This document shows positions 1-5,524 of a stretch of DNA of 9,902 nt, in pieces. This DNA comes from an uncultured Chlorobiota bacterium. Lineage in GTDB: Bacteria; Bacteroidota; Kapaibacteriia; OLB7. Location: NCBI GenBank assembly GCA_946481475.1, contig CAMLOB010000106.1, positions 1 through 9,902 on the forward strand, read 5' to 3'. Position numbers and translations under genes: made by a program. The notes beneath the pieces are model-generated. The model saw only the letters and a program-made list of their open reading frames with translations. It was not told where the DNA came from and made no database searches. Positions within the stretch are counted from its first letter, which is position 1. Each line of letters begins with the position of its first letter.

Positions 1-1
1 G

Positions 2-1651
2 CAATTGGCACCGGCGACCGAGGGAATGGTCATCGAGAGCATCTATATCGATCCCCCGTCGGCCTCACCCCCATTCGCTATCGAGAATGCTCCGGCGCTT
101 CCGGTGCGTTTGCAGGCGGGAGGAGGAGGATTGGGGGGATTGCTTTCGGTCGATCTCTCCTTCACACCCGATCAGGAACAGGTCTACACCGGGCGTCTCT
201 GCTTCCAGATCTCGGAACCGTGCGACACGCTGATCTGCATCGACCTGCGGGGTGAAGGTATCCGCTCGAACATCTACGTGCCGCAGAGCAATCTGGATTT
301 CGGCAACGTCAACTACTGCGAGGAGGATACGCTCGGACTGACGATCTACAGTGTCGGTCCGATTGACCTGACGGTGAATGACATCCGGCTGGTTGGTGGT
401 GACATCGCCGGGTTCGAGATCATCTCGGTCTCGAAGCCGACGCCGGTGACGCTCGCGAGCGGCGTTCCCGACATCATCGATTCGATCGACGTCCGGATTC
501 GCTTCATCCCGGCAAACGTTCCGCCGGACGGAGTGAAGACGACGATGCTGGAGATCGAGAGCGATGATCCGCGACAGGGGCTTCTGCAGATTCCGATCTC
601 CGGTACGCGGACATCGCCGCAGGTTGTCGGACCTCCGCTGGTCAGCTACGGCACGGTGGTCGTCAGCGGATCCAGTACGCAGGTTGTGACGCTGACGAAC
701 ACGTCGGAGGATACGATCCGGATCACCAATCCGGCGACGCTGACTTCGGCCTTCCGTCTGGTGACGCCGGCTCCGCTGGTGATCCCGCCGAACTCCTCGA
801 TCGACGTTCGCGTGGAGTTTATCCCGACCGGATCGCAGACCTACAACGACACGCTTGTCGGTTCCTTCAATCTTCCCTGCTTCGGCGAGATGCGGGTGCC
901 GCTGACCGGCGAAGGGTTGCAGGGGGAGACGGTGATCTCGATTCCGAAGACGGTTGCCGGTGAGCCGGGTCAGGAGATCCTGATCCCGATCGTGCTGGAA
1001 GAGGCGCAGGCGATTGCCGATGTCGGGGCCACAACGCTTCAGATCGATCTCCGCTTCAACGGATCGATGCTCCTTCCGCTCGATGTGCAGTTCACCAACG
1101 GCACGGCGAAGGCTGCCGCGGCAAGCGGGAACATTATTTCCGACGGACTTGAAGGGGAGGACCGCGTGGTCCGGATCGAACTGAAGAACGACCCCCTCCC
1201 GGCCGCCCCCGACACGCTCGGCTGGATGAAGGCGGTGGTTCTGCTCGGCAATTCCGTCACCACGCCGATCTCGCTGGAGGATCCGGTCTGGACAGACGGC
1301 GAAGTCGTCACCACGACCGATGACGGCGAGTTCACGTTGCAAGGCTACTGCAACGTCGGCGGCGACCGGCTGATCCGGGTCGAGGGACTCTTCGGCATCA
1401 AGACGGTTGCGCCGAATCCGTTCGGAGAGGAGACCGAGATCGAGTTCGAGACCGTGGAGAACGGCAGGACGTCGCTCGAAATCTTCGACCTCCACGGTCG
1501 CAGGGTGGCGACGCTTCTTGACGTAAGCGATCTGCCGGTTCAGGCCCACATCGCCGTCTGGAACGCTGAGCCGCATCCGGCCGGAGTCTACTACGCCGTC
1601 CTGACCACGCCGACGCAGCGGAGTGTGAGGCGGATGGTGGTAGTTAAGTAG
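2..1651 (+). CDS. Secreted Ig-like/cohesin-like protein with T9SS sorting domain, 5'-truncated
   Basis: The reading frame is open to the left edge (CAA at 2-4 precedes the first TTG at 5), so the N-terminus and any signal peptide lie outside the window. Numbering from that TTG: three beta-sandwich modules of the choice-of-anchor D/ASH type end at the typical strands LRGEG (81-85), ISGTR (198-202) and LTGEG (300-304). A cohesin-like domain follows (about 308-440; pattern xAGEPGQEILIPIVL). The last 85 residues, from IKTVAPNPFG to the final VVVK, match the Por/type IX secretion type A sorting domain: PNPF motif, IFDLHGRRV strand, GVYYAVL. Such proteins are exported through the outer membrane and anchored or released after this tail is removed. 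The specific role is not recognisable; an adhesive or structural surface role is inference. Its TAG stop is also the first three bases of the repeat that follows. Confidence 0.9.
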   Translation, partial: QLAPATEGMVIESIYIDPPSASPPFAIENAPALPVRLQAGGGGLGGLLSVDLSFTPDQEQVYTGRLCFQISEPCDTLICIDLRGEGIRSNIYVPQSNLDFGNVNYCEEDTLGLTIYSVGPIDLTVNDIRLVGGDIAGFEIISVSKPTPVTLASGVPDIIDSIDVRIRFIPANVPPDGVKTTMLEIESDDPRQGLLQIPISGTRTSPQVVGPPLVSYGTVVVSGSSTQVVTLTNTSEDTIRITNPATLTSAFRLVTPAPLVIPPNSSIDVRVEFIPTGSQTYNDTLVGSFNLPCFGEMRVPLTGEGLQGETVISIPKTVAGEPGQEILIPIVLEEAQAIADVGATTLQIDLRFNGSMLLPLDVQFTNGTAKAAAASGNIISDGLEGEDRVVRIELKNDPLPAAPDTLGWMKAVVLLGNSVTTPISLEDPVWTDGEVVTTTDDGEFTLQGYCNVGGDRLIRVEGLFGIKTVAPNPFGEETEIEFETVENGRTSLEIFDLHGRRVATLLDVSDLPVQAHIAVWNAEPHPAGVYYAVLTTPTQRSVRRMVVVK

Positions 1652-1850
1652 AGTTCATAGAGTTTATAGAGTGTGGATGTGGATGAGTGAGGGAGTGAGT
1701 GAGTCAAGAGTCAGCGAGAGTTGAGAGTATCTCTGGTAGCCGTCGGTCTTTAGTCCGCCGCCGCGGACCGGGACGCCCGGAGCGAAACGAGTTGCTTTGA
1801 GTTGTCCTGAAGTGAGTGTGGATGAGTGAGGGAGTGCGTGAGTCAGGAGT
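1649..1850. repeat. GAGT-rich intergenic repeats (9-mers plus a 33-bp direct repeat)
   Basis: Three 9-mers run from the stop codon itself: TAGAGTTCA (1649), TAGAGTTTA (1658) and TAGAGTGTG (1667). A 33-bp segment at 1679-1711 recurs at 1818-1850 with 31 of 33 bases identical; it begins GTGGATGAGTGAGGGAGTG. The two copies are separated by a GC-rich hairpin segment. The same 9-mers occur after the stop codon at 5224. No coding potential is evident in the gap 1652-2088. Confidence 0.8.
1753..1780. repeat. Two adjacent GC-rich hairpins in the repeat region
   Basis: GTCCGC (1753-1758) and GCGGAC (1763-1768) form a 6-bp stem with a 4-base loop. CCGGG (1768-1772) and CCCGG (1776-1780) form a second stem with a 3-base loop, sharing one base with the first. 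They sit between the two 33-bp direct repeats. They resemble small intergenic palindromic elements. No T-tract follows, so a classical terminator is not supported. Confidence 0.5.
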
Positions 1851-1877
1851 TGAGAGTCGTAAGTCGAGAGCATCCAA

Positions 1878-2021
1878 TTGCTGATCGCTGAAAGCTCATA
1901 GCTGATCCCTCATCTCCTCCCGGAATCACGCAATCCGCCGCGGCGGACGCAAAGCTGATAGCTCAAAGCTGATCTCTGAAAGCTGACCGCTCAAAACTGA
2001 AAGCTCATAGCTGACTGCTCA
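1878..2021. repeat. Degenerate heptamer array, NNNCT(G/C)A every 7 bp
   Basis: Five consecutive 7-bp units at 1878-1912 (TTGCTGA, TCGCTGA, AAGCTCA, TAGCTGA, TCCCTCA) and ten at 1952-2021 (AAGCTGA, TAGCTCA, AAGCTGA, TCTCTGA, AAGCTGA, CCGCTCA, AAACTGA, AAGCTCA, TAGCTGA, CTGCTCA) all end in CTGA or CTCA; the first three bases vary. A GC-rich insert (about 1913-1951) with a palindrome separates the two runs and shifts the phase. The array ends in CTCAAAGCC followed by a C-rich stretch, as the array at 5393-5518 does. Confidence 0.85.
1934..1947. repeat. 14-bp perfect GC palindrome
   Basis: TCCGCCGCGGCGGA is a perfect palindrome interrupting the heptamer array. It shares the CCGCCG core with the hairpin at 1753-1768, so both may derive from one GC-rich element inserted in older repeats (inference). 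Confidence 0.6.
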
Positions 2022-2065
2022 AAGCCACCCCCACGTACCCGATTGCAAACGAAGAGCCCCGTATA

Positions 2066-2079
2066 TCCGAAATCCGAAA
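2066..2079. repeat. Two tandem TCCGAAA heptamers
   Basis: TCCGAAA occurs twice in tandem, with a decayed third unit (TCGACAG) running up to the ATG at 2089. The 7-bp period is the same as in the other gaps. No Shine-Dalgarno sequence lies between this repeat and the start codon. Confidence 0.6.
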
Positions 2080-2088
2080 TCGACAGAT

Positions 2089-4182
2089 ATGATACGACAG
2101 CAGCCATCCATTGCTCGACAACTCTTTGCCGGAGTGATGATTTTTCTTCTGACCTCCTTTGCTCTTTCAGCACAGGATCAGAGCGGCGAGGAACGCCTTA
2201 CTCCGGCGGAACGACAGGCGTTGCAGCAGATGCGTCCCAGACTCGGGATCTACGGCGATCTCGGACTGAACCTTCATACCGGAAGTTTCTTCGGTCTTCC
2301 CGAAGCCCTCTCCTGCTGTCTGAACGATTCCACAGCGTTCGGCGGCGATCTCGGGTTCGGCTTCAGCGGAGGGTTCCTCTTCGAGCTGCCCCTGACGCCG
2401 AAGTGGTTCCTGGAAGTCCGGGCCGGATATTCCTCGGTCGGTGCGTTGCTGACGACGCAGGCCAATATCGGACCTGTTCTCGTCGGAGAATCGGATACCG
2501 CGAGCGGAATTTCGGAGTACACGCTCGACGCATCGCTCGGGGAGATCGGCGGCGGCTTCACGATCGGATGGCGTCCGCTCGATATGCCCCTGACCTTTCG
2601 GTTCGGTCCGGAGTTCGGCATCTTCATGCAGAAAAGCTATACCCAGCAGGAGGAACTGATCGAACCCTCCTCTGCGGCGTTCATTGCCCCCGATGGAAGC
2701 GCAACCCGCACCCGGAATGTATCGTCGGGAGACATCGCCAACACAGGCTTGCAGATCAATGCAGTGCTGGCGGCTGACTATGAATTGCCGATGAACGCCG
2801 ACCGTACCTTGCTTCTCGTCCCGGAACTTCGCTATTCGTTCCCCTTTGCTCCGGTTCGGGATGATCTTGACTGGAATATCCACAGGATTCGTGCGGGAGT
2901 TGCGCTGAAGTATTCGCTCCCTCTTCCGAAGCCTGCGCCGCCGATTCCGCCGGACATCGTTATCAGCGAACCGCCGCCGCCGCCGGCATTGCCGGTGATC
3001 GCCGCGGATATCAGTGCCGTCGGCGTTACCAGAGAGGGGGTCGAGAAGGAAATTCTGCAGATCACCGTCGAGGAGTTCATCAACACGCAGACCCATGCGA
3101 TGCTGAACTATATCTTCTTCGATGAGAATTCATCGACCATCCCTCCACGCTATACCCAGTATGCCGGGGATGCCTCCGGTCGGTTCAACTATGAATTGCT
3201 TCGCGATCAGGGAACGCTTGCAGTCTACCATCAGATCCTGAACATTCTCGGTGCCCGCATGAAGGCCGATCCCGCAGCACGGATCACGCTGACCGGAACG
3301 AACTCGAACAAAGGGGTCGAGGAAGGGAATCGTGCCCTGTCGCGGGCACGTGCCGAGAGTATCAGGAATTATCTGACCGAACGATGGGGGATCGATCCGG
3401 ACCGGATTGCCGTGAAGGATCGGAATCTTCCCTCGCTCCCCTCGAACCCCGATTCGACCGACGGTGACGAGGAGAACCGTCGCGTGGAGATCGTATCGAA
3501 CCGCGAGTCTCTGCTGGAACCGGTCACCACCGACGATACGCTCCGGACGGTCGATCCGCCGACGCTTCGCGTGAAGACGAATTTCACCGCCGATGCGGGA
3601 GTGGAGAGCTGGTCGCTGCAGATTCGGCAGGGACCGCAACTGCTGAAGGAGTTCAGCGGATCGGGTGAGGTGCCGGAAAAACTCGACTGGAACATTGAAG
3701 GAGATCCCTCAAACATTCCCCGTCGCCAGCAGCCCCTTGCGGCTGTCCTGAGTCTGCGTGACGGACAGGGACAGACCGAGTCGGCGGTGACGCAGTTGCC
3801 GGTGGAACAGTTGACGATCCAGCGGAAACGTCAGGATACGCTCGGCGATATCGTCTACGACCGGTTCAATCTGATCACCTTCGAGTTCAACAGCGCAAAG
3901 CTTTCGCCGCCGAGCAGGAAGATTGCAAAGGAGATTCGTGAGAGAATCCGTCCGCAGTCGAAGGTGAGCATTGTCGGCTATTCCGACCGGCTCGGCGAGG
4001 CGGAACACAACCTGAAGCTCTCGACCGAACGTGCGCAGAATACGGCAAAGGAACTGGGTGTGTCGGTGGATAATGCGCAGGGAGGAGGAGAGAATACCGA
4101 ACTGTTCGACAACAATCTGCCCGAGGGACGCTTCTATTCGCGAACGGTCAGCATTGTTATCGAGACGCCGATCAATCAGTAG
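2089..4182 (+). CDS. Outer-membrane barrel protein with two OmpA-like domains
   Basis: The protein has 697 residues. Residues 1-28 are a signal peptide: basic start, hydrophobic run LFAGVMIFLLTSFALSA, likely cleavage before QDQ. Residues about 50-277 look like an outer-membrane beta-barrel (alternating glycine/aromatic strands ending GVALKYSLPL), followed by a proline-rich linker (281-300). A first OmpA-type domain spans about 337-471 (NRALSRARAESI, then ENRRVEIV). An Ig/FlgD-like segment follows (about 485-578), then a second OmpA-type domain (593-692; GYSDRLGEAEHN, LKLSTERAQ). OmpA domains bind diaminopimelate in peptidoglycan and tether the outer membrane. The second domain keeps the usual Asp (633) and Arg (648). 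In the first, Ser406 aligns with the Asp position while Arg421 is kept, so its binding may be altered. The ATG is chosen because it opens the signal peptide; there is no clear Shine-Dalgarno sequence. It is transcribed separately from the preceding gene, judging by the 437-bp gap. Confidence 0.9.
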   Translation: MIRQQPSIARQLFAGVMIFLLTSFALSAQDQSGEERLTPAERQALQQMRPRLGIYGDLGLNLHTGSFFGLPEALSCCLNDSTAFGGDLGFGFSGGFLFELPLTPKWFLEVRAGYSSVGALLTTQANIGPVLVGESDTASGISEYTLDASLGEIGGGFTIGWRPLDMPLTFRFGPEFGIFMQKSYTQQEELIEPSSAAFIAPDGSATRTRNVSSGDIANTGLQINAVLAADYELPMNADRTLLLVPELRYSFPFAPVRDDLDWNIHRIRAGVALKYSLPLPKPAPPIPPDIVISEPPPPPALPVIAADISAVGVTREGVEKEILQITVEEFINTQTHAMLNYIFFDENSSTIPPRYTQYAGDASGRFNYELLRDQGTLAVYHQILNILGARMKADPAARITLTGTNSNKGVEEGNRALSRARAESIRNYLTERWGIDPDRIAVKDRNLPSLPSNPDSTDGDEENRRVEIVSNRESLLEPVTTDDTLRTVDPPTLRVKTNFTADAGVESWSLQIRQGPQLLKEFSGSGEVPEKLDWNIEGDPSNIPRRQQPLAAVLSLRDGQGQTESAVTQLPVEQLTIQRKRQDTLGDIVYDRFNLITFEFNSAKLSPPSRKIAKEIRERIRPQSKVSIVGYSDRLGEAEHNLKLSTERAQNTAKELGVSVDNAQGGGENTELFDNNLPEGRFYSRTVSIVIETPINQ

Positions 4183-4190
4183 GAAAGAAG

Positions 4191-4211
4191 TTCAAAATTC
4201 AAAATTCGAAA
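4191..4211. repeat. Three TTCAAAA-type heptamers after the OmpA gene
   Basis: TTCAAAA, TTCAAAA and TTCGAAA follow each other directly, 8 bp after the stop codon, and lead into GGAAAAATC. This marks the left edge of the 282-bp gap before the permease gene. The same core recurs at 8331-8513 and, inverted, at 4420-4440. Confidence 0.75.
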
Positions 4212-4234
4212 GGAAAAATCAACAAAGGTAGAAT

Positions 4235-4278
4235 GGAACGTTGGAGAGGTTAACCTCTTCGGATATGGAGTTCGTTCC
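4235..4278 (+). promoter_or_regulatory. Nested inverted repeat, possible 5'-UTR hairpin or operator
   Basis: An inner 14-bp perfect palindrome, AGAGGTTAACCTCT (4245-4258), can fold as a 7-bp stem (4243-4249 with 4254-4260, one G-U pair) with a TTAA loop. It is enclosed by an outer stem, GGAACG (4235-4240) with CGTTCC (4273-4278). It lies about 190 bp upstream of the permease start. The rest of this gap (4183-4464) shows no gene and no riboswitch class that I can recognise. A regulatory role is inference from symmetry alone. Confidence 0.3.
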
Positions 4279-4419
4279 GTTCCGGCACAGGGGAGTCAGT
4301 TCCGTCTACATTCACTGTTGCCTGTTCCCTCGGGGTGTGACCTTAGCCGAACGTGCCGTCCCCGCTCTCAGGAATCAGCATTCAAAGGAGAAGCGACCCT
4401 GAAAGATCCGTTGTCTCCT

Positions 4420-4469
4420 TTTTGAATTTTTCCTTTTCAATTTTGCATTGAATGGAATGTTGCATTGAA
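4420..4469. repeat. T-rich heptamers and TTGCATTGAA direct repeat at the permease start
   Basis: Phased 7-bp units TTTTGAA, TTTTTCC, TTTTCAA and TTTTGCA run from 4420 to 4447. TTGCATTGAA occurs at 4443-4452 and again at 4460-4469; the second copy contains the TTG start codon of the permease gene. Read on the opposite strand, the segment resembles the left arm of the 87-bp repeats at 8331 and 8427. Confidence 0.65.
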
Positions 4470-5226
4470 AAGAAGTTCCTTCTATACGTTGCTTCTCCTG
4501 GCCGTTGCCTTTACGCTCTGGTCGTTTCGGGTGACGGAGTTCAGTCCGGCGGAGATCTACGAGGGATTTTTCGTCCGGGATGCTTTCAGCGATTTCCTTT
4601 CCGGACTCTGGCCGTTCAACTGGGAGATCCTCGGCGAGGTTGCCTGGCAGGCGCTGGTCACCATTCAGATCGCCTGGGTCGGCACGCTCCTCTCGCTGAT
4701 CGTTGCCCTCCCCCTCTCGTTCATGGCCGCCCGCAATGCCGCTCCATCAATTCTGCTCGGACTGGCCACCAGATTCTTCTTCAACTTCGACCGTTCCATC
4801 GACGTGCTGATCGTCGCCCTGATCTTCGTCTCGGCCATCGGTCTCGGTCCTCTGGCCGGTACGCTCGCCATCGCTTTTCATTCGATCGGCTCGCTCGGCA
4901 AGCTCTTTACCGAGGCGATTGAGGCGACCGATCGCGGACCGATCGAGGCGCTTGAATCGGTCGGCGCAAACCGTGCGCAGGTTGTCCGCTGGGGAGTTGT
5001 TCCGCAGGTATTGCCCTATCTGATCTCCTACACTCTCTACCGACTCGAACTGAACATCCGCTCGGCAGTCGTTCTGGGCATTGTCGGCGCCGGAGGGATC
5101 GGCTTCCTCCTTCTGGACAATATCCGGCAGTTCCAGTATCACAACGTCTCGATGATCCTTGTCTTCATCATCTGTCTTGTGCTGGTCATCGACTGGGCTT
5201 CGGGGAGATTGAGACGGGGGGTGTAG
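4465..5226 (+). CDS. phnE: PhnE-type phosphonate/phosphate ABC transporter permease
   Basis: This 253-residue integral inner-membrane protein resembles the PhnE permease, which with the ATPase PhnC and binding protein PhnD imports phosphonates or related phosphorus compounds. Membrane segments lie near 5-22, 63-88, 112-148, 198-218 and 226-244. The cytoplasmic EAA loop that docks the ATPase is strongly conserved: EAIEATDRGPIEALESVGA (150-168), followed by PQVLPYLISYTLYRLELNIR (180-199) and VLGIVGAGGIG. Length and N-terminus fit the family (FSPAEIYEG, then LPLSFMAARN). The start is TTG at 4465: an in-frame TGA at 4423 and no in-frame ATG leave it the best choice, although it lies inside a repeat and has no Shine-Dalgarno sequence. 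The nearby ATG at 4452 is in another frame. No phnC or phnD flanks it in the window, so it is either the last gene of a split system or an orphan. Substrate unknown. Confidence 0.88.
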   Translation: MKRSSFYTLLLLAVAFTLWSFRVTEFSPAEIYEGFFVRDAFSDFLSGLWPFNWEILGEVAWQALVTIQIAWVGTLLSLIVALPLSFMAARNAAPSILLGLATRFFFNFDRSIDVLIVALIFVSAIGLGPLAGTLAIAFHSIGSLGKLFTEAIEATDRGPIEALESVGANRAQVVRWGVVPQVLPYLISYTLYRLELNIRSAVVLGIVGAGGIGFLLLDNIRQFQYHNVSMILVFIICLVLVIDWASGRLRRGV

Positions 5227-5375
5227 AGAGTTCGTAGAGTGGAGAGTTGATAGAGTTCATAGAGTGTGAGAGTGTGGGGGTGCGAGAGTGTAGGAGTTGG
5301 AAGGGAGAGTTCGTAGAGTGAAGAGTTTATAGAGTTCATAGAGTGTGGGGGTGCGAGAGTGTATGAGTTGGAAGG
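5227..5375. repeat. GAGT-rich tandem duplication (78 and 70 bp)
   Basis: Segment 5227-5304 is repeated at 5306-5375, the second copy lacking 8 bp (one AGAGTGTG-like unit). Both start AGAGTTCGTAGAGTG and end GAGTTGGAAGG. Inside are 9-mer units such as TAGAGTTCA and TAGAGTTGA, the same as at 1649-1675. The block begins directly at the permease stop codon. Confidence 0.85.
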
Positions 5376-5392
5376 AAAAGTCAGAGAGTGTG

Positions 5393-5518
5393 CTCACAAC
5401 TCAAAGCTCAAAGCTCACAACTCAAAGCTCACAACTCAAAGCTCACAACTCAAAGCTCACAGCTCAAAGCTCACAGCTCAAAGCTCACAGCTCACAGCTC
5501 ACAGCTCACAACTCAAAG
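5393..5518. repeat. 18-copy heptamer array, CTCA(A/C)A(A/G)
   Basis: Eighteen 7-bp units follow each other without any insertion or deletion (126 bp). There are only three versions, CTCAAAG, CTCACAA and CTCACAG, largely alternating, so pairs form a 14-bp higher-order unit. The array ends 6 bp before the stop codon of the convergent antiporter gene and is probably transcribed in its 3' UTR. Together with the GAGT block at 5227-5375 it accounts for the whole 298-bp gap between the two genes. Confidence 0.95.
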
Positions 5519-5524
5519 CCCCCT

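Noticed and set aside
65..1576. Long - strand open frame of 503 codons opposite the secreted protein
   Set aside because: The product is Arg/Asp-rich without domains, as expected for the complement of a GC-rich gene; the + strand frame has recognisable Ig-like and sorting domains.
2043..2066. Possible promoter (TTGCAA and TATAT) upstream of the OmpA gene
   Set aside because: The spacing between the boxes is only about 13 bases and neither matches the Bacteroidota TAnnTTTG box.
4280..4380. Possible riboswitch in the gap upstream of the permease gene
   Set aside because: I could not match it to the conserved core of any riboswitch class I know, and the stems I tried did not extend beyond a few pairs.
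4452..4922. ATG at 4452 as the permease start
   Set aside because: It is in a different frame from the PhnE protein, and its product is Arg-rich and not membrane-like.
5393..5518. CRISPR array
   Set aside because: Units are 7 bp with no spacers and no cas genes are nearby.
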